Of a stretch of DNA of 64,000 nucleotides, positions 11,515-24,262 are shown piece after piece (the first letter of the stretch is position 1; every line of letters begins with the position of its first letter). The position numbers were made by a program, and so were the translations under genes. Source of the DNA: Chelydra serpentina (taxonomy: Eukaryota > Chordata > Testudines > Chelydridae). The stretch is from NCBI GenBank assembly GCA_037349315.1, contig JBAIAC010000023.1, positions 38,675,501 to 38,739,500 of the forward strand, given 5' to 3'. The notes beneath the pieces were generated by a model. The model searched no databases. It worked only from the letters and a program-made list of their open reading frames with translations, and had not been told where the DNA came from.

Positions 11515-14500
11515 GTACACCTTATTTCTACTTATTTATTTGCATTCAGATTTATAAAAACAACCCACCATGTAGTCTCTGGGCACATGATCAAAAGTTT
11601 CAAACAACAAGGTCATGTCACTTGCTGACAAATATCAACCCAGGAAAACTCACCACAAAATGCAGCTCAGTTGGTTCTTTACACCTGGCTCCCTCACCCC
11701 ATGCTGCACCCTCAGACAATCCTTTGAGGAGAGAGACGAGCTATAGCTCGACTCTGAGGCTCTGTGGGACCAAAATGGAGGCAAATCCTAGACCAGAGGG
11801 ACCTTCACGGGGAAGTGTCTCCACACCTGCAACGTTCATGTGTATGGTCTGATGGCAGAGGCTCCTCAGCTGAGCTCAAGTGTCAGGTTGGAGCATGGGG
11901 TGAAAGAGACTCTCAGGGGTACACAGGGCCCCCAACTGTACAGGTTTTATCAGTCTATTAACACTGTGAATCACACCCATGTGTAGATATGAGTCAGGGC
12001 AGTTTTTGGAGAACAAGAGTAAAAGTGCTCCATACACAGCTATCACTGAACTCCTCCTTCTTACCCAGAGCAGTGCAAAGCCTTCTGGGAAGTGGGGAAT
12101 AGGGAGGGGAAGCCACAAAACAGGCCCCTAAACCTCACACCTACATGGAAAAGGACAAGGAGGAAAATGGCAGAACAGAGGGAGAAATAGAAGAGAAAAA
12201 TAGTCAGAAAATAGAGCGTGTGAGGGATATGGTGTTGCCTGTAATAATTTATGACTCGTATATGTTGGTCTGGGTTTTGCTGTATGTATATTTTGAGTGA
12301 ATTCAATAGTAGGATTGCCAAGGAGTGCACCAGGAAGGGGGAAGGGAATCCAGATATCTGCTGCACAGCAAACACTTGAGGGAGGATGCCAGAGCCGGTT
12401 GCTTTGCTGCTCTGGTGTGACCCCCTGCTGGGATTGCCAGACAGGCTTCCTCAGGAAGGAGTCAGTACCTCTGAAGGGCGGAAATCAAAAGATTCAGGAA
12501 GGTGTAAAGAGACACAAACTCCCATAAGGCCAGAGATCCAGGTTTTTGAGACTAGGAACCCACAGCCTGCTGTGTGGGTTCTGGGGAAAGTTAGACCTAC
12601 TGGGGTCCCCATCAGGAGGACGGTTAGACTCTTGGTATGACAGACGTGTGTTGTTTTAAAATCTTTTTGCTCTTACGTTTTACTTTGTTCCTACTGTTAA
12701 GATTAAACAATACCTTGGTCTTGGTCTGAGACGGCCGTCTGATCACTTTATGCTCCACTGGCCAGCAACTCCCAAAGGGAAGAACCGTGGGTACCTAACC
12801 CAGTCAGGCTGGCTGGGAAAGCAAGGAAGATAAACACGATATGGCAATCCTGGGCCCAGTCTAAAAAAGTGAGAGAATTGCTTGATTCCACCACAGGAGA
12901 GCAAAGCTATGAGGCCTGAGAAAGTGCACTCAGGCAGACCAGATGGGATGCCATCTCTTAAATGTGACAGATGAGATAATGACAGCTCGGCCTAGGGCAC
13001 TTAGAAAGGGAAGGACCATCCAGCCCAAGGTGGGCTCCACTAGAAAGGTGAGTGCGGCGGCTCCATGCCTCCCCACTGCTCGATCCTGTGGCTGGACCCC
13101 TTTAGCGTCTAGATTCTTTTCTGCCCTGAGAATCCCTTGTTTTGTGGTGGGGGTGTGAGCGAGTGGGAGATGGCTGACAAGTGAATCTCTTGGGTAACAG
13201 CATCTTCTTTCCTTTCAGTCACTGCTGCGTTCCATCTTTTCAACCTTCTCCAGAGCAGAAGAGACACGGCTTCCCCTCTCTCTAATTAACTGAGCAAGGC
13301 GGCCGGGGGTAATTCAGACAAAGTTGGGGAGAGAGGCCACCATCTCTCAGTAAAGGCAGGCTGCTCACCGGATGGATGTTCCTTCATTCCAGTGTAATCA
13401 AGAGAAGGACCGAATCTTTCAGGGACTTCCAGGCCATTTGCTGCCATAAGCCCCCAAGTAGTTCAGCAATAGCTATTATAACGACTCACAAACACAACAA
13501 TAAGGAGTCAGCTTGACTGACCCCCTTTACTGGCCTGGGTAAGCCCCAAAATGTCACATCATGGAGTTACACTAGTGTAAAACCGGTGTGAGATGAGAAA
13601 CTTTTGGCTCATACAATCTTGGCAAAACATATTCCGGGTTTAGTTTGCTTAATGAATTCTGGACAGTTCATGCATTTGACCTCCCTGTCCTTTTGCAGAG
13701 TTACCCCATGCAGTTGTCTCAGGCTGTGCAGATTAATTGTGTGTTTGCAAGCTAAGTCCAAATCACACACTGCAAATACATTGTTTAGGGCCCCTTTCTA
13801 AATGTGTTGGGGAACCCAGCTACAAATTGGGTTTGTTCCATGATCTGGTTATAGTCTTAGCTTACATGAGTCTTAACCATGCTGTTGAACTCTAGGTAAA
13901 GCCTTGGACTTTTCTAAGGGTTTAACATGATTCAGGGACACAATTAAGGGAGATTTGTAAAGGAAAAATGGTTTCATATCTTTTGTGGCCAAATATGTGA
14001 TGGCCATAACTAAGGCTAAATTCAACATAAGCATAAATTCGTCAGCTGTGTAAATGGGACCTTACTAAGCCCCTCTCATTTAAAATGAACGATAAGCTCA
14101 TTTTTCTCCTTACATTACACAGAAATACCAACTACACAGAGTGTTTTGTACTACAGTATTTATACTTTTTATAAAGACCAAACAAAGTGTGGTTTTACAC
14201 AGTTCAGAATGGCCTATTTACAGACATTCCAGATTCACACACTTGGTGGTGGCTGTTATAAATTCATACATTCTGTCCTGACCGCGGTGCGGCGGGAAGG
14301 GGGAGACAGGCAATTTATCAAGAGAGTTCTGTGCTTTTCCCCTGTCTGATTATCTCTCATCAATCACAATATACAAATACATCATCATCAACATGGAAAA
14401 TATGTAAGAATTACAAACCGTACCAATTCTCAGCTGGGCAGAAGAAATCTTAGTAGCAACTTTCCACTCCAGCTGCTGGTGGAAATACACAATTTGGCTG

Positions 14501-14828
14501 CTTTAAATACTTCCGATCATCTAACAGCAAATCAGACCTGAAGCACGTTTTTAATTTTTTAAAGGAAGCTCCTGACCTTTCTGCCACCCAAGCCTGTTTG
14601 AAATCTTAAAGGCTGGCTATTAAAATGGCCAAGCAATTGGAACACCAACCCCACAAATCTCGATTCATGCTGGCAATGAAAGCCACCGTAGAACATGGTT
14701 GGGCAACAATCATTTACTACTGTGTGTCAAGACTGTGGGCCCGCATGTCTACTCCATAAAACTAGTGGAGGCTGAGGCCTGGTTATTTTTATAGCATAGA
14801 CTGGGCCTGATACCTTGAGAGTTCAAGC
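11515..14828. other. no gene recognised; possible old LTR sequence near 12290-12720
   Basis: About 12650-12715 (CTTTTTGCTCTTACGTTTTA, then GTTCCTACTGTTAAGATTAA) has the feel of an LTR end but no paired terminus was found. Other open frames here (12061-12640, 12943-13158) are short, overlap on both strands and lack motifs. Confidence 0.35.
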
Positions 14829-14881
14829 CAGTGCTTAATTTGTGCAAGGGCTCCACCTCTTTCATTACAAATTAAGCACTG
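14829..14881. mobile_element. tiny palindromic MITE-like hairpin
   Basis: CAGTGCTTAATTTGT and ACAAATTAAGCACTG are a perfect 15-bp inverted pair 23 bp apart. The CAGTG end fits hAT-type ends, but the flanking 8-mers (GTTCAAGC, GATGAAAC) match only partly. Confidence 0.55.
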
Positions 14882-15286
14882 GATGAAACCTGTTAGCAAC
14901 CACCATTTTAAAACATCCTGGCAGCTACCACGCCTTCTCCACACAGTGTAAACGTGTCATGAGACTGCGATTCAGGGCTCATCTATTCAACAAATTGTCG
15001 TCAGCTTCAACTTTGACTCCTCATAAAGTAAAAGCATTTGAACTTTATTATGAAACCCCAACAATACGGAACTCAGTCTAAGGTTGATACTACAATGTAA
15101 AAACCAGGCACCTTAAGGTACCCAGCTACAACATAGCAATGGCCAAAATGGATAAAATATGGTCTGAGCTTGTAAAGTGGATGGGACAGGACCGTACAAC
15201 AGCCTTGGGTTGTAGCAAGGGTCACGGACACAGCTAAAACACTGTTGAAAGCTTGCTATGCAGCAAGAGCATCAAGCAGCTAAGCT

Positions 15287-15687
15287 ACAAAGAGTCCTGT
15301 GGCACTTTATAGACTAACAGACGTATTGGAGCATAAGCTTTCGTGGGTGAATACCCACTTCTTCAGATGCATGTAGTGGAAATGTCCAGGGGCAGGTATA
15401 AATATACAGGGAAGAGTCAGGCTAGAGATAACAAGGTTCTCTCTTATAAAGAGGCCCTCTTTATATAAGGCCTTCATCTTCCCTGATTGAACTCACCTCA
15501 TTATCTCTAGCCTGACTCTTCCCTGCATATTTATACCTGCCCCTGGACGTTTCCACTGCATGCATCTGAAGAAGTTGGTATTGACCCACGAAAACTTATG
15601 CTCCAATAAGTCAGTTAGTCTATAAGGTGCCACGGGACTCTTTGACGCTTCTACAGATCCAGACTAACACGACTACCCCTCTGATAC
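15287..15687. mobile_element. Penelope-like terminal repeats in inverted arrangement
   Basis: The left arm (AAAGAGTCCTGTGGCACTTT, then ACTAACAGACG, then TCGTGGGTGAATACCCACTT) is repeated in reverse complement at 15500-15687. The arms face each other across about 60 bp near 15430-15500. The inner GGGTGAATACCCAC hairpin and the paired inverted ends suit a Penelope-like element reduced to its termini. The class is inferred from structure. Confidence 0.6.
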
Positions 15688-18600
15688 TTAAGCATCTAAG
15701 CTGTATCTGTGGCCAGCTGTGCTTATACCCAGCTCCCAAACACGACTGAAACCTGAGTGCCGTATCCAATTCACACAGCCAGATGGTAGTGAATGACGAG
15801 TCCATTCTCTCCCTTTTCGGTACATTCACGGTATCAGCGTGACCTACAGACCACGGTCAAACCAGCACAAACTTTGTTGAGAAAGAAAAAAGTGTCAGAA
15901 AAGCGCAGAAACTGTTATAAAAAAAGGTGGTGGTGGGGAAGTGGTTAAAATCCAAACTTTAATTTTGCGGCTGTTGGTGCCTTGGTGCACTGAAGAAAAA
16001 GAAAAGATAGTGCAGGAACCTGTTCCCATACTAGCCCCAGGGTGCCCAAGTAGGACCCAGGCAGGATGTTATGCTAGTGCTCCTTGAACATAAAGCGGTG
16101 GCGGTGTGTGTGTGGGGGGAGGGGGCGGGGGAGACAGCTATCAAATCTGGTGATTCTTCACTGCCCAAGAGGGCACAGGTTTCCAGACTAGGTGCAGGGC
16201 CAGGGGGTCCCTCACCTTAGGTTCACCTGCTGGCACTCAGTTGCAGGTCTGAGTGAGGGGAGAGTGTAAGCTGACATCTTCTGCATATGACAAAATGTCG
16301 TCACCCCATTTTACAGATGGGGAAACTGAGGCACTGACGGGGTTAAGTGACTTGGCCCAAGCTAACACTGCAAGAGGTAGAGGCAGGAACAGAACCCAAA
16401 GGATTCCTGATTTCCTGTCCTCTAAAGATCGACCCCACTGGCTCCCACTCCTGGGAGATGGATATTTTATCAATAACAACGTCGATTTCTAGCTTTCATC
16501 TAGAGAGATTCCAAAGTGCAATTTTTGGCCTTTCCACAAGTCAACAATAACAGGACAAATAAATCTTAGGTTTGGCAATTTCATATAATCCCCCTCTACA
16601 TGAACGTGCAATAAAAACTCTCTCCCCCCACTGTTTGGGGAAAGGTGGGGGTAAGAGATAAGGACTGTTACCAGACAGTGCATACACTACTGACAATAAC
16701 ACGGAAGTCACAGTGAAGTTATTCGGTGGGGAAGAAAATGACTTCACTCTAAGAAGATTTCATTGGATTGGGGACTGGAGGGACTCGACTTTGCCCTCAA
16801 GTTGCTCATGTGACTTCAGTGGACTTCAGCAGAAGTTCTGTGTGTGTTCCTCAGGGCAATATTGGTCCTGAATGTCATTTAGTGTAAATGAGATCTATCC
16901 CCAGGACAACATGGGCCAAATCCTTATCTCAGGGCAACAGCACTGACTTCAGTAAAGGAGGGAAGGCTCTGGCCCACTGAATCGTGTTTCCTCTAGACAC
17001 AAATCAGCAAAACAGAAAGCAGCACAAATCAAAGGAGTTAGGTATTTGGAGGCTGGAGGAGAAACTTGGTGTTCTAAGCCAGCATCCATTCTGTTTGCTA
17101 CGGCAGCCCAACTCATCATTAAATCAATAAGCTCTCTAGGGCTCCAATTCAGCAAGGTATAATTAAGTATATGCCTTAATTTTATCTTCGCTGGGATTAT
17201 TCACGTGCTTCAACGCTGTGCTGTATCATGGTAATTGCACCACCAAAACCTCCACGATACAAAGAAAAACACTTGTGTCCCTGCAATGAAACCATAGTTA
17301 AAACATTATTAATTCATCGTATTATTTTGCCCATGGTACAATTCATAATGAGTGCTTTGCTTTTGGTTTGGCCTTTTCTCCCTTTTTAGTGCTAGGGCAG
17401 CCTTTAATTTACACGGAGCATCACTAATCATGGTACAAAAATGGTCTTGTTTAGTCAAAATCCATCACTGACTTTTGAGCTCTCGAGTGTAATTTCTTTC
17501 AGGCCAGTCTTTTTCTGTTTTCACAGTCCTAGGTCAATATTTACGTTTGCAAAAGTTAAGGTACTAGCAGGTTTGTGGGATCTAAAACTCCCATTTTGCT
17601 TCAAAATGCCTCCATTCAAATGCTGTCAGAGCCGCTCTGAAAGAGCTAATGATTTCTGTAGGAGTTTTACAGATCTGCATTATATCCTTATGCTGCAGAG
17701 ATTTGGTACAGTCCTTAATAAAATGTCCTGGAAAGAAGCATTTAACGATAACACTTTATCTACTCCTCAGTGCTTCTAAAGCCCACCTGCCCATTTGCAA
17801 ATGCCTATGTATAGTGTGATACCATATGGGGATGGACCGTACCTACTCCATAGTCCAGCGCACAAAGAAAGTGTACAGCATGCAGTCTACTCAAATGTAG
17901 AACGTTAAATGGCATTCAACGGAATTATCAGCACCAAATGTGGAGGGATGTGATCCAAAAACCACGGACTGGGGGAAAGAATCCATTCATACTGCAAAAA
18001 GACCTCAAAATATCACAATAGTTGCCACATCTTGGTTCCCGCCAAACCCTGAATCGCCATCTCTCAAAAGTTGCCAATCTGTCTCCTTCAAAGATCATGT
18101 AAACAGAAGGCCATTCACTGAGAGGAAGCAGTCACACCATCGCTGTGCTAAGCTTCATTGATTCGGGACTTGTATTTCCCCCACCACGACCCCGCAGTTT
18201 TCTGTTCTTGTTAATGATCAGTTAGAAATGACTGGACACATCATTTTCTAGCCAATGGAATTAAGGGAGGCAGCGGAAGGCACAGCAGCAGAGCCAAATG
18301 AACGGCAAAAATCCAGGACATTCCCATGGTGGAGCAGTAACTGGTGACCATGTTCTTCTGAAGTAACCCAACGTCCAAGCGATGTCGCCACAAGGTGAGT
18401 GCATAGTAACTTTCCACTCTGCTGTCGACCTAATTTAGGCCACATCCTATCAAATGGTTCAATAAACAATGCGAGAAGCATTTTTTCTGTTCAATACTGA
18501 GATGATTTTGATGCCGTTTGAATTTTTAATGCTCCTTCAGTTTTTCAGCTCATGCTGTGGACCTAGCAGCTTTCCTGTCAATGAGGTTGGAATGAATTCT

Positions 18601-20648
18601 GAAGCTCAGAGCTTGTGGGAAAGGTGACTTGATCCAGCATCCACCACAACAAATAAAGAAGAGGAAGAAGGAGTCCTGAGGAAAACCTGTCCTGCAGTTC
18701 AACTCCCAGCCCTCTGTTCTGCCGTTAAGCTTCTGGCCAGCTCACTTTCCTTCATTTCAGTGTCTGCAAGGGCCAAGCTGCATGTATCATTGTATACTTC
18801 TGAAAAACAAACACACACTTGTTGTCACTGCAGTGATACCTCAAGGACTTGTAAGCTACAATATGAAGGTTTGTTATTAATATCCCAGAGTACACAACAG
18901 TAAAATAAAATTTAAAAAACCTAATCTCAACCCTCATGCTTCATGGCATTAGCTGATCATCAGGTAGGGTCAGGAAGGAATTCCCTTGAACAATTGGCTT
19001 GGTACATCATGTGTTTTTGGTTTTCTTCTGGAGCATCGGTCCAGCAGCAGGACATTGGTCTAGGTGGAACACTGATTCATTAGGATCCAGCTTTAACTAC
19101 CATGTGTTTCTCTTAAACTGCAGCAAGAAAATCTTGTTAATTTTCAAAAGTGCTTTCTTAAATCTTAGCAAACTGAAAAACAACAACAAAACCATCATTA
19201 GCTCTCACTTTCAGATCTCGAGTAAATGGATCATGACAGGTTCTGCTCTCCGTTACAACTTGTATTGGAAACAAAATGTAACTGAGGGCAGAATTCAGCC
19301 TGATATTTATAGAGGGGCCACAACTAATGTTAAACCTTTTGATCTTCAGAGGGTGCTCAGATGCAACTCTCCAAATCCAATCACTGCCCTACGGTTTGGG
19401 TGTTGGGTCAGATCCGAAACTGGAAAATGACGATTTCTAGTTCTGGTTTGACAGAAATCTCACCAGGACAGCCCTTCTTGAAAAAACATTAGCCCAAGGT
19501 GGGGGAAATATTGTGAGAGCACCAGCTCTGCAACAACAGCTCATGAGATGTTGATGTCGTCAAATCCAAACCTGAACCGTAGCCCTGATTGTAGGTTTGA
19601 ACCTTGAACTCCAACTGGGATTGAAATGCCACTTCTAGCTCTGCTCTAGTGCGACAGTTAGATTGAATACATATTGTACCGTCACGTGTATGTTTGATCA
19701 GGTGCCCATGTACCTTTTCATTAAACAAAAAAGGGAAAATCAAGGAGCTTTTAAAACCCTATTAGAAACTGTCTTTATTACCTGCATTGTTCTTCCTAAG
19801 GATACTGTTACTGTCGCCTTCTGCTGGCTGTAACACACTGGAAGGAACCCACTCGCTTTTCTCAGAAGCCAGCTTCTTTACTAACCTGGAAATTCAGAGT
19901 GAACAGTCAATGCATTTCCCCACCTCCCTTCCCACGGGTACAGTTCTTCATGAAAACGCACGCTATAGGGGTAATTCCTCAGCTACGGCCAAAGGGCAGC
20001 GGGGGTGGGAGGTGTGGATTGCTAGGGTGGGGATGTAAAGCTCACCTTAGCACTCCTCCAATTCTGGGGCAGCTGTGCCCGGGGGCCAGCGCTAGGTGAC
20101 AGCAGCCTGGGAGCGTGACAGTGCTACAGGGTCTCTGAATCTGCTCACGGCAAAGACACCGTGTGTGGCACTGAAGCTCCAGATCTGGCCAATGGTTTTA
20201 AGATGGTGGGACAACTTCAGAGGCATCTCCAGGAGGTGGCTAAGATGAGGGATCTGAGTGACAACTTTGTCATCCCCTTCGGTCTGAATGTGACACTGAC
20301 TAAGCTCAGCTGTATTTACTTAGACTCACACCTGACTCCCAACATGAAACTTACTCCCACCCCATCACCTACACATCACCTCTGAATTTGGCCCACTGAG
20401 TCTGGCTGGAAGGCAGCCTAATGGAGTCTAAATGAATGTAACGCCCACATTCAAGGACTAGTCAAAGAAGAGTGTGGCAGGCAAGAGATCTACTAGGACA
20501 GCGCAAGAAGTCAATTATAGGGAGCCACTCTATAACTCACACCATATCCCAGCCTCTTGGCATGCAAGTTACACCAATTTGGAATTCCTGACAGTCATTC
20601 ATCAGTAAGTGGGTATAAGGAGGTCTGAGGGCGTCCAAGTCTCAGGGA
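15688..20648. other. no gene recognised; one MIR-like remnant
   Basis: About 16289-16445 resembles a MIR-type SINE (CCCCATTTTACAGATGGGGA, then AACTGAGGCACTGACGG). Frames at 16237-16747, 17441-17779, 18999-19430 and 20161-20385 carry no recognisable domain or splice chain. Confidence 0.4.
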
Positions 20649-20924
20649 GCCTAGGGCTAATTTCTACACCGTGAGCTAGGGATGTGATTCCCAGCTTGGG
20701 TAGACAGTCTCGTGCTCGCTCTCACTAAGCAAGCACGCTAAAAATAACAGTGGAGTCGCAGCAGCGTGAGCCTGGCACCCTAACAGGGTTCAGGCGGGTT
20801 GAGTCACTGCCCATGCTGCCGTGGCTACACTACTGTTTTTAGTATCCTCGCTTGATGAGAGCTAATGCGAATATGTCTGTGTGAGCTGGGAATCACGCCC
20901 ATAGCTCATAGTGCAGATGCAGCC
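20649..20924. mobile_element. MITE with about 40-bp inverted ends
   Basis: GTGAGCTAGGGATGTGATTC, then CCAGCT at the left pairs with AGCTGGGAATCACGCCCATA, then GCTCA at the right. Ends near AGGGCTAATTTCTACA and TGCAGATGCAGCCT with CTA on both sides suggest a Harbinger-like MITE. Confidence 0.55.
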
Positions 20925-21002
20925 TAAACAACAGCAAGGGGATCTAACTTCTCCCACCTTGCACGTGACCTTTGACTACAGCTCTATTTAAACCCTGGGG
21001 GG

Positions 21003-21078
21003 CAAAGTGCGCTCTCAGTTACTCCGGTGCAACCCCACTGGAGTCAATGGAGTTGCACTGATGTAAGTGAGAGCAGGA
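21003..21078. repeat. old palindromic interspersed repeat
   Basis: CTCTCAGTTACTCCGGTGCA and its inverted partner TGCACTGATGTAAGTGAGAG flank an ACCCCACTGGAGTCAATGG core. Confidence 0.55.
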
Positions 21079-21377
21079 TGTAGCCATTTTCCTCTGTTCC
21101 CAAGGGTGCTCCTCACCCCTGCCAGAGGCCCAACTATTTCCCCTCCTTTCTGTTTTCATGTCTCTCTCCACCCAAGCCTCATGTCCAGCCACTACTGGCC
21201 AAAGAGGCCTAGGTGGGACCAGCCAAGGTCACTGCACTTGAGTCATGCAGCACGACTGCGGAGTGATGGGAGGAGTCTCTCCTGTCACACTGCTGTGAAT
21301 CAGAAAAGTTACCAGTAGATTATTTTATTAAACTGGGGAGGTATTCGTAGTGACCCCTTTGTTAAAGCTGGGTTCTG

Positions 21378-21610
21378 ATCCATAGAATCCAGGGCCAGAG
21401 GGGACCATTGCGATCATCCAGTCTGACCTGCAAACACAGGCCAGAGAACTTCCCCCAAGGAATTCCTAGAGCAGATCTTTTAGAAAAACATCCAACCCTG
21501 ATTTAAAAATGGCTAGTGATGGAGAACCCACCACAACCCTTGGTAAGTTGTTCCGGGGGTTAATTACCCTTTCACTCTGGAAGCAGGACTAAAATCCCTC
21601 TGTGTCATAC
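21378..21610 (-). mobile_element. CR1 LINE 3' fragment
   Basis: The plus strand reads CATAGAATCCAGGGCCAGAG, then GGACCATT, then CGATCATCCAGTCTGACCTG, the reverse complement of a CR1 3' end. It is 5' truncated. Confidence 0.75.
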
Positions 21611-22692
21611 TTCGGTGGTTGGATTTAGACTTCACATCTGACACAGTAACTTTTCAAATACATGTTAACCTCATACTACCCTCAACATACAGCTGATCCA
21701 GAGAGGTGCTGAGCCAGTGGACAGCAAAAATCAACAGGAGTTGCAGGTACTATGCATACAATGGTCCCATTGGTGTAAGTGTGCAATGGTGCCAATGTAT
21801 CTCCTTGGTGCAAACGGATTATGTGCATGTATCACAGAGACAATATATCCCTTATACATAATAACCTATCTTTAGGCCATGTTAGACTCTGCCACAGACC
21901 ACACAATGGAGAGTTCTCTCCATTTTCTATAGATTTTATCCTGCTTTGGGTTTCGTTTCTGCAGATGTTTTCAGATCCTTCTAATTGGTTTGTCCACCTC
22001 CTACATGTGGTTACAGCTGTCCTAGCTGCTATTTTCTCTTTTGTACTTACCATTGCCCATTTTCTCCTTCCTGTACAAAATGCACTAAATCTCCATTCTC
22101 TAGAGTCAGAGACTCCGGGAAACAGGTTTCGTAACTTCCTTCTACCCGTAAAAGATTGGACCCCTAAAACCAATGAAACAATACAGCATACAGTTACTAT
22201 GAAGGGAGGACACAAAAAAGAGAGAGACTTTATGGTTAATGTACTGAGCTAGGCACTGCAGAGATTTATTCTCCTGGGACTGTCGTAGCTTTTTCATTCT
22301 TTTATTTTTGGTCAGCGCATGAGGTTAGTGATGTTCAGGGATCAGTGCAGGACTCACCTGCCTATTCAAACGCTGCAATTAATAAATCAGCCATCACTCC
22401 GGCTGCGGGTTTCTGTTTGACTTTACTGAGTCATCCGTTTGGGTGATCCAGATGTGTTTGAATGTACTTATTTTTAAAGGGAATGTGAAGCTCCCAGATA
22501 CTACAGAAAGAGGTGCTGTGGAAGAGCCCAAATGAATGAATAAACTTGTACTGTAGTTAAGGGCTTCTTTCTCCATTCCTGGGTTTGCTTCTGCTCTCAG
22601 TGACACTGGTGTAAATCAGGAGTAAGGCCCATTGATGTTAATGGACCAGTATAAGTAAGAATGGAATCAGCACCCCTCACCCCTTTATTTAT

Positions 22693-22816
22693 GGGGTTTA
22701 TAGCAGGGGCTGAGATAGTTCATAGAATCATAGAAGATTAGGGTTGGAAGAAACCTGAGGAAGTCATCTAGTCCAACCCCCTGCTCAAAGCAGGACCAAC
22801 CCCAGCTAAATCACCC
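22693..22816. repeat. 124-bp exact copy, partner at 24719-24842
   Basis: This stretch is identical to 24719-24842. The first 28 bases (GGGGTTTATAGCAGGGGCTG and on) precede the CR1 3' end, so the match is a copied locus, not two independent CR1 insertions. Confidence 0.9.
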
Positions 22817-23255
22817 CAGCCAGGGCTTTGTCAAGCGGGGCCTTAAAAACCTCTAAGGATGGAGATTCCACCACCTCGCTAGGTAACCCATTCCAGTGCT
22901 TCACCACCCTCCTCATGAAACAGTTTTTCCTAATATCCAATCTAAACCTCCCCCACTGCAACTTGAGACCATTGCTCCTTGTTCTGTCATCTGCCACCAC
23001 TGAGAACAGCTGAGCTCCATCCTCTTTGGAACGCTCCCTTCAGGTAGTTAAAGGTTGCTATCAAATCTCGCCTCATCTTTCTCTTCTGCAGACTAAATAA
23101 GCCCAGTTCCCTCAGCTTCTCCTAATAAGTCATGTGCCCCAGCCCCCTAGTCATTTTCGTTACCCTCCGCTGGACTGTCTCTAATTTGTCCACATCCTTT
23201 CTGTAGTGGGGAGCCCAAAACTAGACACAGTACTCCAGATGTGGCCTCACAGGTG
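22721..23255 (-). mobile_element. CR1 LINE 3' fragment with ORF2 C-terminal remnant
   Basis: CATAGAATCATAGAAGATTA marks the 3' end in reverse. The minus frame 22806-23000 reads [20 protein letters not shown], then a [25 protein letters not shown] run, the usual C-terminus of CR1 ORF2. It is 5' truncated and inactive. Confidence 0.85.
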
Positions 23256-23661
23256 CTGACAATAGGATGAAACTGACAATATCTGAGCGTGGGTGTAATA
23301 TTAATGACAACGTTTTGTTCCAGACATTGGGATGATTTCTCACTTTGGAGAAAAGCAAAATAACTGTTGGTTTTAGACCCTTCTGAGTTTTGGAAACCAA
23401 AAAAAGCCATAGGGGTGAGGGGAAAGGACTATGCTATTTCCTCCTGTTTCTGTATCTAATGTATTTAAACATAATTTATATCAGGAGGTTAAAAGTGAGG
23501 GAGGCTTTCTGTGATTTTAGCTGGCAAAACAACTTAGGGAAGAATTCAGTGCACCCCAAAGCAATACCCAGGCATGTCAGTATGTTTACAGAGCTCTGGT
23601 GTTACCAGTACTGTGAAATACTATAGGGGCAAGCTGGATGGGCATTCTGGGCACTGCTAAA

Positions 23662-23863
23662 CAGTGTTCCCTCTAATTTTTGACAGGCTGTGTGCGCAAA
23701 TTTCTTCTGTGCACATTTTTGACAGGCCGTGTGCGCAAAATATTTCTTCTATGCAAATAGTTGTGTTTGAGTGCAAATGTTTGTGCGCACTGTGTTTCGC
23801 CACGTGCGCGGGGTTTAGGATCTGTGTGCGCGTGCACACGCGCACAGCTTAGAGGGAACAGTG
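23662..23863. mobile_element. hAT MITE with Z-DNA-prone core and exact 8-bp target duplication
   Basis: Ends CAGTGTTCCCTCTAA and TTAGAGGGAACAGTG-type are inverted, flanked by CTGCTAAA on both sides (23654-23661, 23864-23871). The interior is rich in TGTGCGC and GTGCACACGCGCAC alternation. Confidence 0.85.
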
Positions 23864-24143
23864 CTGCTAAATCTTGTACCTACATACAGTAGCCAAACCT
23901 TAGATCTTAAGGTTCTAGAAAACCTAAGATGGTCTCAAACCCACACCAAGAATGTGTGAACTACCCTGAATTTCAGGGAAATCTGCACCCTGCTCCAGTT
24001 CTGAACTTCTGCACCCATCCTAGAACCAAACCAAACCCCCTAATTAAAACACCCCATAACTTCGGAAATACGTGGTTCCAAATGCTGCAATTTATGCCCA
24101 TTCTGGGCTAGGCTTACGATGAGGCGAGTGTGAAAAGAATTAC

Positions 24144-24262
24144 ATTGTTAGGATTGGCCTCTTCCTCCATGTCAGAAGAGTTGGAGAGTTCATCCGTGCT
24201 GGATGGGATGGCTTCGAAATCCTCAAAGGTGTCTAGCGAGGGCATCTGCCTGCTGGGCCAAC
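24144..24262 (-). CDS. MCF2L: MCF2L exon: acidic pre-SH3 linker
   Basis: This 119-nt exon joins the carried G to give Gly, then WPSRQMPSLDTFEDFEAI, a PSSTDELSNSSDMEEEA tract, and PNN before the donor AAT/GTAATT. The acceptor is TTCCTTTGCAAAG. Mammalian MCF2L has the same layout here: KGWSK, then SLEAPEDDGGWSS, then INSSDAEEDGG just before the SH3 domain. The spacing of GW, SL, the acidic block and NSSDxEE is kept. It exits in phase 0. An SH3-coding exon should follow toward lower coordinates; none was recognised in the remaining 24 kb. Confidence 0.85.

Noticed and set aside
20161..20385. Plus-strand frame with helix-like text (QLQRHLQEVAKMRDLSDNF)
   Set aside because: It reads like a decayed coding piece, but I recognise no family and see no exon borders or poly-A. 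It may be an unlisted repeat remnant.
21779..22252. 157-codon plus-strand frame overlapped by a 127-codon minus-strand frame
   Set aside because: No recognisable domain, no splice context, no repeat protein. Length is at the edge of chance for 64 kb, and both strands being open suggests composition, not coding.
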